NCBI RefSeq assembly: GCF_003007785.1
Contig: NZ_PXOH01000004.1
Coordinates: forward strand, 124,001-188,000
Length of the DNA stretch: 64,000 nucleotides
DNA from: Aphanothece hegewaldii CCALA 016
GTDB lineage: Bacteria > Cyanobacteriota > Cyanobacteriia > Cyanobacteriales > Microcystaceae
Reading direction: 5' to 3'
This document shows positions 45,001 through 53,432 of the stretch, piece by piece (position 1 is the first letter of the stretch; every line of letters starts with the position of its first letter). The position numbers were made by a program, and so were the translations under genes. The notes beneath the pieces were generated by a model. It was given only the letters and a program-made list of their open reading frames with translations. It was not told the origin of the DNA and did no database searches.

Positions 45001-45341
45001 ATAAGTATAATGTTTACTACGACGACGATGATCTTACCAGCGACGGTAGCAGCGACTACGCCACGATCTTCGGATTTAACCCAGAACAAGATACCATACA
45101 ACTACGAGGAGCAAGTAGCCTTTATAGCCTCGCTATTACTGGTAATGATACTAACCTCTACCTTATCAAACCGGGTAGCGAACCCGACGAACTTATCGCC
45201 ATTTTCCGCGACATCACATCAGGCATTGATTTAAGTTCAAGTACATTTACCTACGTTGGTTCTTTTAGTAGTCTTCCTCCTAGTGCCGCCATAGCATATA
45301 ATGATATTTTTGTCAATAGTATTGCGGGTGATTTTTCCTAA
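42009..45341 (+). CDS. Large RTX (hemolysin-type calcium-binding) repeat protein
   Basis: The 1110-aa protein consists mainly of nonapeptide-like GGxGxDxLx calcium-binding repeats, for example GNDTLDGGDGNDYLDPGEGI, GNDSVIGGSGNDYLYLSYY and GNDTIYGDVYSYGNDTIDGG. It contains seven modules of about 105-120 residues. Each includes a beta-rich insertion (consensus ITYTDINNGTVSTGDTFK then NIEAVxLxSGxGNDTINLSA), a common cyanobacterial RTX module. No N-terminal signal peptide is present, as expected for type I secretion. The last 110 residues (AIFGFNPEQDTIQLRGASS, ITGNDTNLYLIKPGSEPDE) match the C-terminal signal region. Probably a surface or secreted adhesin or S-layer-like protein. No transporter genes are next to it. 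Confidence 0.9.
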   Translation: MANTNQNITDRTLSESLAFDIVILASPTNGNDALIGTINDDIIDGLAGNDIILGGAGNDTLDGGEDQDVLYGEDGDDYLLGGAGDDRRNYIGYYGLRGGLYGGAGNDTLDGGDGNDYLDPGEGIDHVIGGAGIDRVYFDYSTETNSIAITYTDINNGTVSNGETFKEIEAVKLYSGSGNDTINLSATSRSNYILGAGGNNLIISGSGNDILFSSDGNDTIFGGDGDDTINSGKGNDSVIGGSGNDYLYLSYYYDTRPISINSISNNSNSINITVQEIEAVTLYSGSGDDTINLSGTSNNSTISGGEGNDHITTGSGNDTLYGDYIYNFNSNYGNDTLDGGDGNDLLYPSGGINSVNGGAGNDTLELDYITQTLPITITYIDTNNGTVSTGDTFKNIEAVNLESGNGNDTINLSITSSGSRVSGGGGSDRITTGSGNDTIYGSSEYYYSNDGNDTLDGGDGNDRLYPGDGINSVNGGAGDDTIEFDYSILTSSITITYTDINNGGTVSTGDTFQNIEAVILYSGEGNDRINLSATTSDSYIDGGLGNDRIITGSGNDTIYGDVYSYGNDTIDGGDGNDILYPGKGVDRVNGGAGNDTLNLDYEYTGNPISITYTNINNGTSSTGLTFRNIEAVILGLGDENDTINLSATTSDSQVYGRGGNNYIITGSGNDTLIGDVYNSGNDTLDGGDGNDNFSPGIGNDSVNGGAGDDTLYIDYEFYYITNPITLTYTNPSNGTSSTGLTFKNIEAIVLDSGNGNDILNLSATTSDSEVSGRAGNDYIILGSGNDTLYGSALYNYYSPDGNDTLDGGDGDDIFYPSGGIDSVIGGLGNDTIHIEYYSIISPITINYTDINNGTVSTGDTFKEIESVILYSGSGNDNIDLSGTIGDSQIDGREGNDRIITGSGNDSLFGATGNDSLFGGEGNDILAGGYYYEFDGNDLLNGGAGNDSLYGSYGNDTLYGGTGNDILDGVNSSNTINPGKGTKDYLYSGLGKDKIILADKYNVYYDDDDLTSDGSSDYATIFGFNPEQDTIQLRGASSLYSLAITGNDTNLYLIKPGSEPDELIAIFRDITSGIDLSSSTFTYVGSFSSLPPSAAIAYNDIFVNSIAGDFS

Positions 45342-45440
45342 ATTTTAAATTCATAAATTATGTAGGGTATGGCACGACAAATCCAGTAAAAAAGAGGGTA
45401 AAAAGACCAAAATCCTACAATTCAAATCCTGTAACTAATA

Positions 45441-45459
45441 GGGTTTGGAAACCAAACCC
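45441..45459. repeat. GGGTTTGG palindrome, repeat family A copy 3
   Basis: GGGTTTGG AAA CCAAACCC followed by CTACAATTTAT, in the gap after the RTX gene. It matches the copy at 5851 except for the central base. Confidence 0.8.
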
Positions 45460-45508
45460 CTACAATTTATAATTTTCATCATCAAAAGATTAACTAGAGG
45501 TAAACTAC

Positions 45509-47779
45509 ATGGACACCCAATCACCGCAAAATGTCCAAAAATACCCACCATTTAACGAAAAAAACGCCGAAACTCCAGATATCGGGGGTGGTTTGCCTGT
45601 AATTGAATATTGGGCTGAACATACACTATCACCCGAAGGGCCGAAACTCTGGAAAACTTTATTACATCATAGTGCTTGTCTCTCCTGCTCATGGGGAACT
45701 TCTGGGCAAAAAGGCGGTTTTACCAACGAAGAAGGGGAAAAACTACAACGCTGTATGAAGAGTGTTGAGGCTATTTCAGCAGAAATAAAACCCCCTATTA
45801 ATAAACATTTTTTTGAGCAAATTAGTATAAGCGATCTACAAAGATTAACCTCACTCGAAGCAGACAGACTTGGAAGACTAAGCTATCCAGTTATTTTAAG
45901 AGAAGGGAAATCACATTATGAGCGTATTTCTTGGGAAGAAATTTATAATATTTCTGAAAACGCATTCCGCAAAACACCGGAGAGAGTCGCTTCTTATAGT
46001 TCGGGACGTTCTTCTAATGAGGCTGCATTTTTATTACAACTGATGATGCGTACACTCGGTTCTAATAATTTAGCCGATTGTTCGGATTTATGCCATGCGC
46101 CATCAACAACGGCATTAAATCAAATGTTTGGTACTCGTACTTCAGTGGTGAGTCTAGAAAACCTCAAGAAAGCTGACTGTGTGGTTTTAGCGGGTGCGAA
46201 TTCTTCTTATAATCATCCGCGCTTCATGAACGAATTGATCAAAATACGCGATCGCGGTGGTAAGATTATTGTGATCAATCCAGTCATGGAAATTGGCTTA
46301 GTTAAGTTTGGTTCTCCAGCATTCCCCGTCAAGTCACTGATTCCAGGTTCGGATATTGCCTCATTATACCTACAACCGATACCCGGAAGCGATACAGCCT
46401 TGTTTGTCGGTATCCAAAAATATTTGAGCGAAAAAGGATTAATTAAACAAGATTATTTACAAGCATACACCGAAGAATGGGAAGCCATCCTAGAACAAGC
46501 AAAATCAACCTCTTGGGAAACTATCACGAGTATCTGTGGTGTATCCCAAGCAGAAATAGAAGCTGCTGCAACTATTATCGGTACTTCTCCATGTGTTGTG
46601 TTTGCTTGGGCAATGGGAATTACACAACATGACAACGGTGTAGATAATGTTTATAGTATTGCCAATACTGCACTCATAACCGGTAATGTTGGTAAAGAAG
46701 GGGCGGGAGTAATGCCCGTTCGTGGACATTCTAACGTACAGGGTTTCGGTTCGATGGGTGTCACCGTCAAGCTAAAAAAAGAAATTCAAGAAGCCCTAGA
46801 AAAGCTGTTAGGACGTTCTTTAAGCCGTGTACAAGGTTATGAAACTCGTTCTCTAATTGAAGCAGCAGACGCAGGAAAAGTCGATACTCTAATCTGTGTG
46901 GGTGGGAATTTATACGGTGCTAACCCTGATTCTAAGGGAGCCAAACGCGCTTTAGGAAATATCGAAACGATTATTTATCTGGCAACAAAACCCAATATAG
47001 GGCATTTTCACGGATTAGCTCAGAAAAATACGATTATTATTCCTGTACTCAACCGTTTTGAAAATCCTCATAAAACAACCGTCGAATCTGGTAATAACTT
47101 TGTTCGCCTCAATGATGAAGGGGAAACCCATCTCACAGATTCTGATCTTATTCCAGAAGTCGTGTTTTTAACAGAACTCGCCCATCGACTACATGGAGAA
47201 TATCCCGTTAACTGGCGCAAATTACAAGATACTCGATATGTGCGTCAATTAATCGCCGAAACTATACCAGGTTTTGAAAAAATGGCTGTAATCGATGATA
47301 CAAAAGAAGAATTTACTATCGGTGGTCGCATTTTAACTGAACCAAAATTCCCGACACCATCTGGTAAAGCGAAAATGTTTGTAACCCCTTTACCCAATCT
47401 ATCTTTACCCAAAAAAGAAGAATTTGGCGTATCCCAAACCCAACAAGGTTTAGTCCTCGCATTAATGACGGGGCGTAGTTATTCTCAACATAACACCGTC
47501 GTCTATAAAATTGGCGATCAATATCGGGGAATGCCTCACCGTAACTGTATTTTAATGAACCGTATTGATGCTGAAAGTGCGGACATCAAGGAACATCAAA
47601 ACGTTACTGTACAAGGAAATGCGGGCAAAATGGAAAATGTCGAGGTAATTTATGGGGCTGTCCGACAAGGAGCCGCCTTGATGTTTTATCCTGAAGTCAA
47701 TGCTATTTTCCACCCCAAAGTCGAAAAACGATCGGGTACACCAGCTTATAAACGAGTTCCTGTATTCGTTTATGGTTAA
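45509..47779 (+). CDS. FdhF/YdeP-family molybdopterin oxidoreductase
   Basis: This 756-aa molybdenum-dependent oxidoreductase belongs to the YdeP branch (formate-dehydrogenase-like, linked to acid resistance in E. coli; substrate not known). The N-terminal Cys-rich region HHSACLSCSWGTSGQKGGFT is the family form of the Fe-S site. Molybdopterin-binding segments include RVASYSSGRSSNEAAFLLQL, NLADCSDLCHAPSTTALNQM, VLAGANSSYNHPRFM, AGVMPVRGHSNVQGFGSMGV and PTPSGKAKMFVTPLPN. It stands alone between the RTX gene and the peptidase. No FdhD or formate-cycle genes are seen nearby. Confidence 0.9.
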   Translation: MDTQSPQNVQKYPPFNEKNAETPDIGGGLPVIEYWAEHTLSPEGPKLWKTLLHHSACLSCSWGTSGQKGGFTNEEGEKLQRCMKSVEAISAEIKPPINKHFFEQISISDLQRLTSLEADRLGRLSYPVILREGKSHYERISWEEIYNISENAFRKTPERVASYSSGRSSNEAAFLLQLMMRTLGSNNLADCSDLCHAPSTTALNQMFGTRTSVVSLENLKKADCVVLAGANSSYNHPRFMNELIKIRDRGGKIIVINPVMEIGLVKFGSPAFPVKSLIPGSDIASLYLQPIPGSDTALFVGIQKYLSEKGLIKQDYLQAYTEEWEAILEQAKSTSWETITSICGVSQAEIEAAATIIGTSPCVVFAWAMGITQHDNGVDNVYSIANTALITGNVGKEGAGVMPVRGHSNVQGFGSMGVTVKLKKEIQEALEKLLGRSLSRVQGYETRSLIEAADAGKVDTLICVGGNLYGANPDSKGAKRALGNIETIIYLATKPNIGHFHGLAQKNTIIIPVLNRFENPHKTTVESGNNFVRLNDEGETHLTDSDLIPEVVFLTELAHRLHGEYPVNWRKLQDTRYVRQLIAETIPGFEKMAVIDDTKEEFTIGGRILTEPKFPTPSGKAKMFVTPLPNLSLPKKEEFGVSQTQQGLVLALMTGRSYSQHNTVVYKIGDQYRGMPHRNCILMNRIDAESADIKEHQNVTVQGNAGKMENVEVIYGAVRQGAALMFYPEVNAIFHPKVEKRSGTPAYKRVPVFVYG

Positions 47780-47837
47780 AATAAAAGTTATGTGTTATAA
47801 TGAAAGATTGGGCAATAATTTAAGCTGAACCAAAAAA

Positions 47838-48767
47838 ATGACTACACCTAAACTAATTATTCATGGTGGGGCCAGTTCTTTAGAAGATAAAGGCGGTTTA
47901 ATACAAGTTCGTCAATCATTACACAGTGTTGTAAAAGAAGTCTATGAGTTACTGCAAGGGGGAAAAAGTGCCGTAGAAGCAGTGATCCGAGGTTGTGAGT
48001 TATTAGAGGACGATCCGAAGTTTAATGCGGGTACAGGTTCAGTATTACAGTCTGATGGACAAGTACGGATGAGTGCCTCATTAATGGATGGCGATCGCCA
48101 ACGGTTTAGCGGGGTGATTAATGTTTCACGCATCAAAAACCCGATCCACATAACGAAATTCTTACAAGAACAAGACGATCGCACTTTATCAGATTTAGGT
48201 GCAGCAGAACTCGCTAGAGAACTCCAAATCCCAATTTATGATCCTCGGATCGATTTTCGTCTCGAAGAATGGATCTCAGAACGTAAAGACAACTTCCAAC
48301 GAAAGATGGCGCGTTTGTATGCGGGTTCTAATGAAGCAAGACGGGGTACAATTGGGGTAGTCGCCCTTGATAGTGAGGGAAAAATTGCCGCAGGAACCTC
48401 TACAGGTGGCAAAGGTTTAGAACGCATTGGCCGAGTGAGTGATTCTGCAACGGTTGCGGGAAATTATGCTACTCAATATGCCGGTGTAAGCTGTACGGGT
48501 GTCGGTGAGGATATTGTTGAAGAAGCTTTAGCGAGTCGTATTGTGGTACGGGTAACAGATGGTATTTCTCTCCCTGAAGCAATGAAACGATCGATTAAAG
48601 AATCATCAGAAAATAAACGGGATCTCGCCGCTATTTCTCTTGATGCGAGTGGTGCGATCGCATGGGGGAAAACCTGTGAAATTCTCCTTGCTGCCTATCA
48701 TACCGGAGTTGCGATCGGCGATACCCTAGAATGGACTTCTGATGAATTGATGGGATATGTTGCTTAA
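47838..48767 (+). CDS. iaaA: Isoaspartyl peptidase/L-asparaginase (Ntn hydrolase)
   Basis: The enzyme hydrolyses isoaspartyl peptides and asparagine. It is made as one chain and self-cleaves before the catalytic Thr, which lies in ARRGTIGVVALDSEGKIAAG (about residue 165). Other motifs: LIIHGGASSLEDKGG, LLEDDPKFNAGTGSVLQSDG, TSTGGKGLERIGRVSDSATV, YAGVSCTGVGEDIVEEALAS. At 309 aa it is the normal size. It is 58 nt after the YdeP-like gene with a TATAAT-like -10 between, and converges on the binding protein across a double hairpin. Confidence 0.95.
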   Translation: MTTPKLIIHGGASSLEDKGGLIQVRQSLHSVVKEVYELLQGGKSAVEAVIRGCELLEDDPKFNAGTGSVLQSDGQVRMSASLMDGDRQRFSGVINVSRIKNPIHITKFLQEQDDRTLSDLGAAELARELQIPIYDPRIDFRLEEWISERKDNFQRKMARLYAGSNEARRGTIGVVALDSEGKIAAGTSTGGKGLERIGRVSDSATVAGNYATQYAGVSCTGVGEDIVEEALASRIVVRVTDGISLPEAMKRSIKESSENKRDLAAISLDASGAIAWGKTCEILLAAYHTGVAIGDTLEWTSDELMGYVA

Positions 48768-48782
48768 AATGTTAGGTTTAAA

Positions 48783-48818
48783 GGGCTTGGAAACCAAGCC
48801 CCTACAGGCAACCTGTAG
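48783..48818. repeat. GGGCTTGG palindrome, repeat family A copy 4, with second hairpin
   Basis: GGGCTTGG AAA CCAAGCCC (48783-48801) shows a compensated T-to-C and A-to-G pair compared with other copies, which supports conserved stem pairing. CTACAGG and CCTGTAG form a second stem directly after. It lies between convergent genes. Confidence 0.8.
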
Positions 48819-48855
48819 CCCTACGGATGCTCAAACCAAACCCTTTTTTATTTAA

Positions 48856-50166
48856 TTACGGAGTTGGAGTAACCTTATCAATAATTTTTAAAGAATTATC
48901 ATCTTGAACCGTCCAAACATCATAACTACCCAAAACATCGCCATTTTCATCGATATCAACATTACCACTCGCACCTTGATAGTTAATATCTTCGCCTTTT
49001 TTGATTAGTGCGATCGCTTCACAAGCATCTGTCACCTCTTTACCAGGTGCGTTAGCGACTTCTCTAATTTTACTTTGAATTCCTTCTCCCGTATTCGTTT
49101 TAGCGGCTTCGGCGGCTAACATCAATAAGACGGTTGCATCCCAAGTATGAGGAATATAAGCGGTAATATCTTTACCTGTTTTATCTTTCCATAACGTTGT
49201 AAAAGCGGCTAAAGCTTGTCCATCAGCCCCCGGAACCGTTCCTAATGCGCCACTAACAATCGATTTATTATCTTTGCTTTCGCCAACTGCTTTGGTAAAA
49301 TCTTCTGAATAGACTCCATCGGTTAACAGAAGAGTAACACCTTTCATTAAACCTTGTTTGTAAGCGGACTGTATGAGTAAACTTCCAGTTTCTGAATAAA
49401 GAACGGCTACTACTGCATCGGGTTTATTACTAAACGCGGCTGTTGCTTCACTATCAAAGGTTGCAGCTTTTGGATCATAACGAACGGGTTTATCTTTATT
49501 AACAATATTACCGCCGAGTTTTTCAAAAGCTTTAACAAATTCTTTTTCAAACCCTACCCCATAATCATTATTAATCACTACTGTTGCCACATTCTTAAAA
49601 CCTTTTTTATGAGCTAATGCGGCTAAGGCTTGGGCTTGATAAGTGTCAGGAGGGGCGGTTCTTGCCCAATATCCCCCAAATTCCCCTTTTTTCGCTCGAT
49701 CTGTAAAAACAGGACTGGTACTACCTGGTGAGATTAATACTACTTTATCCCGTGCGGCAATATCAACGGCGGCACTGGAAACACTACTCGCAAATGAGCC
49801 GACAACACCCGCAACTTTATCCACTTCTGCTAGTTTAGTCATAGCTGATGCACCGGCTGCTGGATCTGTTTGATCATCTTCTTTAACAAGAGTAACAGGC
49901 TTTCCGTTGACACCACCACAAGCATTAATCGTATCAACCGCTAAAGTCGCTGCTTCTGGCATATTTTGACCAATAGCAGAGAGATCCCCAGTAACAGGCA
50001 ACAGGGAACCGAGTTTAAGCCCACCTTCGGGCGCGGGGGTTTCAGTTTGAGTTGTATTCGTACCACCGCTACAAGCTTGGGTAACTAGACCAGCAGCGAT
50101 CGCCACAACTGCTAAAGTTAAAGTAAGAGGAGATTTAAAAGATCTTTTTTTAGATAGATGACTCAT
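48856..50166 (-). CDS. Branched-chain/amino-acid ABC transporter binding lipoprotein (LivK-like)
   Basis: This 436-aa type I periplasmic-binding-fold lipoprotein (family 4) binds amino acids or urea-like solutes; the closest cyanobacterial role would be the NatB/UrtA-like subunit. The lipobox is VTQACSGG. Family motifs: LKLGSLLPVTGDLSAIGQNM, DTINACGGVNGKPVTLVKED, DKVAGVVGSFASSVSSAAVD, ALAHKKGFKNVATVVINNDY, and PHTWDATVLLMLAAEAAKT. The Pro/Thr-rich ETPAPEGG linker follows the lipid Cys. No transporter components are adjacent, which is common for scattered cyanobacterial Nat genes. Confidence 0.9.
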   Translation of the reverse strand: MSHLSKKRSFKSPLTLTLAVVAIAAGLVTQACSGGTNTTQTETPAPEGGLKLGSLLPVTGDLSAIGQNMPEAATLAVDTINACGGVNGKPVTLVKEDDQTDPAAGASAMTKLAEVDKVAGVVGSFASSVSSAAVDIAARDKVVLISPGSTSPVFTDRAKKGEFGGYWARTAPPDTYQAQALAALAHKKGFKNVATVVINNDYGVGFEKEFVKAFEKLGGNIVNKDKPVRYDPKAATFDSEATAAFSNKPDAVVAVLYSETGSLLIQSAYKQGLMKGVTLLLTDGVYSEDFTKAVGESKDNKSIVSGALGTVPGADGQALAAFTTLWKDKTGKDITAYIPHTWDATVLLMLAAEAAKTNTGEGIQSKIREVANAPGKEVTDACEAIALIKKGEDINYQGASGNVDIDENGDVLGSYDVWTVQDDNSLKIIDKVTPTP

Positions 50167-50418
50167 AATGTTTTTTTACCAATTTTTCTTGAGATTAGAT
50201 TTTAGCAACAAAGGAGATCAAGAACGGACTACCGCTTACAGTTTCTTATTTTTTTCACCAGACAACTCGTTTGTCAAACCTGTTCCCTGTTTTTTAAGAG
50301 TTTGGTTACGCGCTAAGTAGAAATGTTTCTGCTTCTACCATTTCTGAGTTAAAATTTTATATAAATTTTTGATTGACCAAGATCACGACAGATTTCTTTA
50401 TTTTAATTTTCGGTTATT

Positions 50419-51651
50419 CTAGGTTAAATCTTCAAAAAGGTTATCATGTTGTTTTGTTAATTTTTTTAAAGCAGAAATCGCGTGAAGTTTTACTCTTTGA
50501 TTATTATCTTGTGCGAGGTTACTCAATAATGAGTGTCCTTCTATTTCTCCTAAGTCTCCCAAAGAAGTAGCTAAAGTTTGTCTAATCGTCGAATCTTGTA
50601 AAACTTTTTGTCCTGATTGATAAAACTCTACTAAAATATGAGCGGCTTGTTGTTTTAACTGAGGCTCTTTTTGGCGACTCAAAACAGTAATAATCTCTTG
50701 ACAAATGTCCCCATCACCCCATTCTAAAGCTTCCTGTAAGTATAAAAGTGCATCAACAGATTCAATCCATCCCAACGCCCTGACAATCTCTTGTTTTAAT
50801 TCGTTTGGTGTTACAGGTGATTTGAGAACTGAAAATAAAGCCGCGATCGCTTCTGGTGTACCGAGCCGCCCCAATGTAATCACGGTTTGCTGACAAATTT
50901 CGAGTTTGAAATCATACAATAAGGGAATTAAATGATTAACTGTATCATTCAATACAGATTTTTCGGTAAAATAGCCTAATGCAATAATCGCTTCTTTTCT
51001 AACTTTAGCGGCTTGATCTTTTAAAGCTGCGACAAGAATAGGGTAAATCTGGGAATTTTTAAAACTTCCTAACGCTTCAATAGCAATAGCTCGAACGTTA
51101 GGATCATCATCACAGGCGACGGTTAATAAAGGAGAAATTGTCTCACAATGACGCATCTGCGACAGAGCTTTTGTCGCAAGGAGTCGCGTTTCGGGTATTT
51201 GAAGTAATTCCGTTAATGCTTCAGTTGCCAAGAGCCCAATTTCTGATAAAGCTTGGGCTGCCATTATAGATAGATCTTCTTCTTGAGTTTGTTGCGTGAG
51301 TTTTGCTAAAGCTAACACACAATCAGGGTGATGAAATTGACTCAAAATTCGACCAACAAACCAACGTATTTCTAAATCAAGACTTTCATCTTCTAAAAGA
51401 CTAATGAGCGGTGCGATCGCACGATTTCCCAGTTTAGGAAATAGTTTAGCAATTTCCCATCTTTGTCCAAAGTCACTCTCGCATAAAATCTGTATAGCCA
51501 AATTTAAAATCATTTCCCATTCAACATCCCTGACATTTGGATCGTCGGTGTGTTCTTGTTTTTCGCTCAAGAGTTGCTGTAAAATTTGGCTGGCGAGCGT
51601 CCAGTTGGCTTGCTCAAGTTCAATTTTGGCGGTATTCAGCTTGGCTAACAT
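50419..51651 (-). CDS. HEAT-repeat protein (PBS lyase-like)
   Basis: The 410-aa soluble alpha-solenoid has about nine HEAT repeats, for example NRAIAPLISLLEDESLDLEI, CETISPLLTVACDDDPNVRA, IYPILVAALKDQAAKVRKEA and TPEAIAALFSVLKSPVTPNE. These resemble the PBS-lyase HEAT units of CpcE-like proteins, but no lyase-specific feature or phycobiliprotein neighbour is seen. Probably a protein-binding scaffold. Gene ends meet an unrelated region with the LivK-like gene to its left. Confidence 0.88.
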   Translation of the reverse strand: MLAKLNTAKIELEQANWTLASQILQQLLSEKQEHTDDPNVRDVEWEMILNLAIQILCESDFGQRWEIAKLFPKLGNRAIAPLISLLEDESLDLEIRWFVGRILSQFHHPDCVLALAKLTQQTQEEDLSIMAAQALSEIGLLATEALTELLQIPETRLLATKALSQMRHCETISPLLTVACDDDPNVRAIAIEALGSFKNSQIYPILVAALKDQAAKVRKEAIIALGYFTEKSVLNDTVNHLIPLLYDFKLEICQQTVITLGRLGTPEAIAALFSVLKSPVTPNELKQEIVRALGWIESVDALLYLQEALEWGDGDICQEIITVLSRQKEPQLKQQAAHILVEFYQSGQKVLQDSTIRQTLATSLGDLGEIEGHSLLSNLAQDNNQRVKLHAISALKKLTKQHDNLFEDLT

Positions 51652-51772
51652 TGGCGATCATTTAGTTCGGTTTGAAGATGGATATACTTTATTATTATCG
51701 GCTTTCCCACCCATTTAAACGAAGCTATATGTATATTTAACATCAATGATTCGCTTTTTTTACATCCTATTT

Positions 51773-53050
51773 TTATGAGCCAATTTGTTTTAAACAGGAT
51801 AGATCAGCTTTCCCAAAATGGATACTAAAACCTACTTGGACATTTTCTAAAGATTTGATTAACCAAGGAACACCATCGCTGGAAAAACCTTCATAGTGAT
51901 TAAATAAAATCGACAACCGTTTATCAAGATAAGGTTTGACCTTGCGACACATCAAAACCAGCTTGAGTAATAAACCAACAGTCCCAGTTACGCCCATATT
52001 AGTAATCATATCGATAAAAATATAATGCTCTGGCTTCTGTGGGCTTTCGACAATCAGATAATTAAGTAACTGAGAAGAGGTTCGTAATACTAAAAATTCA
52101 CTTGGTTTTTGATGATTACATTGCGGTAAGGTATTTTGTAAGACATCGTATAGTTTTCGATTAAATTGTCCTTTTCCATAATCAGCAGAAGTAATCAGAT
52201 ATTCGTATAATTCGTCTTTAAATGCTTGATATGTTGGTACATAAGCTGTTTGTGTTAAAAAACTTTGTGATAGATCTCGATAGGTATGCCCATTGTCAAC
52301 GTTTCCAACATATTGTTTTAAAGCGCGGTTTAACTCACGATCGCTTAACAGAGTTGGATTTTTAACAGGTTGAATAATTCTGCCTGCTTCTGCTGAAAAA
52401 TCGGACGAGTTTGATAATTGGGCTAAACGAACTTTGTAAGTCACATAGCGAGATAAATTGACTTCAAAACGTCGCTCTGTTTTAGATTTAATATGTCTAA
52501 CGGTTTGTTGGTGTTCTTGAGAACTTTCATCACCCAGTAAACAATGATCGTAAAGATAAGGATAACGATTAATCAAAGTTCCTACAGAAGTAGAACTTTT
52601 TTCACTGTACTTACTGCTAATAATACGAGCTAAACGTTGTAATTTAACGTAATGTTCAGATAAAGTGAAATTTTTTACCAACTGCCGCAGACTGTTAGCT
52701 GTTCCGTGATGTCCTTGTCTAGCGGGTGCTAAATTTTCTAATAAGCCAACTAATTCGGGAATGGCTGGCTGATGTTGAGGACTCATTTGCCAACGGTTAA
52801 TCAAAATATGGCAACAACGATTAAAAAAATGATAAAAAGAGAACTCAGCATCTTTGGCTTTAACAATTCGCTCAAGAGCCATATAAACTTGAGCATTACG
52901 ATATCCTCGCCCCTCGATAAACAAACGGCGAAAATCTTCCAGTAATATTTCAGGAGTCTCTCTTTGTACGCTATCTAGCAAATAGTCGTACAATAATTGC
53001 TCTTCTTCTCTTGTGTGTTTTGTGTTTCCTTGGGGACTAGCGAGTGTCAT
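51773..53050 (-). CDS. Conserved cyanobacterial helical protein of unknown function
   Basis: The 425-aa soluble helical protein starts MTLASPQGNTKHTREEEQLL. Its conserved-looking stretches are LLYDYLLDSVQRETPEILLE, FRRLFIEGRGYRNAQVYMAL, FYHFFNRCCHILINRWQMSP, LGTLINRYPYLYDHCLL-type sequence near residue 165, and FIDMITNMGVTGTVGLLLKL. It contains many His, Cys and Tyr but no recognised catalytic motif, signal peptide or membrane segment. I believe similar proteins are widespread in cyanobacteria, but I cannot name a family or function. Confidence 0.7.
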   Translation of the reverse strand: MTLASPQGNTKHTREEEQLLYDYLLDSVQRETPEILLEDFRRLFIEGRGYRNAQVYMALERIVKAKDAEFSFYHFFNRCCHILINRWQMSPQHQPAIPELVGLLENLAPARQGHHGTANSLRQLVKNFTLSEHYVKLQRLARIISSKYSEKSSTSVGTLINRYPYLYDHCLLGDESSQEHQQTVRHIKSKTERRFEVNLSRYVTYKVRLAQLSNSSDFSAEAGRIIQPVKNPTLLSDRELNRALKQYVGNVDNGHTYRDLSQSFLTQTAYVPTYQAFKDELYEYLITSADYGKGQFNRKLYDVLQNTLPQCNHQKPSEFLVLRTSSQLLNYLIVESPQKPEHYIFIDMITNMGVTGTVGLLLKLVLMCRKVKPYLDKRLSILFNHYEGFSSDGVPWLIKSLENVQVGFSIHFGKADLSCLKQIGS

Positions 53051-53432
53051 TCTAGTCAGCCCTCCCTAATAATAAGCCGATAAAATATCAAAGCTAGATT
53101 ACAACAGTTGTTTAATAATCGATCTTGGTTTACTATCATTTTTATCAATAGCCACCCTGAATACTATCAGTAGTATTTTCTTGCGTAAGCGATCTTTTTA
53201 TCTTAAGGCTACTTTGAACAGTTGTCTATCGATTCAATGATCGCCAGTCAGAAAAAAACTAATGACGGCTAGAGTTATTTATTAAATTGACTAATTGAGG
53301 AGTTCAGAAGGCTGATCCCCAAATCATCAATATGTTGTATTACCTAGAATAGCGGAACAAAGCACAGTTTGTCAGTGATCTTGATCACTAACTCATATTT
53401 TTTTTTTATTTTCAGTGAGTAATTTTAGTTTT
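53051..53432. other. AT-rich intergenic leader upstream of murF
   Basis: No gene is seen. It contains a TACT-atc-AGTA repeat and a strong operator-like palindrome AGTGATC TT GATCACT (53374-53389) about 40 bases before the murF start. A long T-run precedes the start. Confidence 0.55.
53374..53389. promoter_or_regulatory. AGTGATC-TT-GATCACT palindrome in the murF promoter region
   Basis: Perfect 7-bp inverted repeat with 2-bp centre, 44 nt before the murF ATG. Symmetry and placement suggest a transcription-factor operator; the factor is unknown. Confidence 0.5.
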
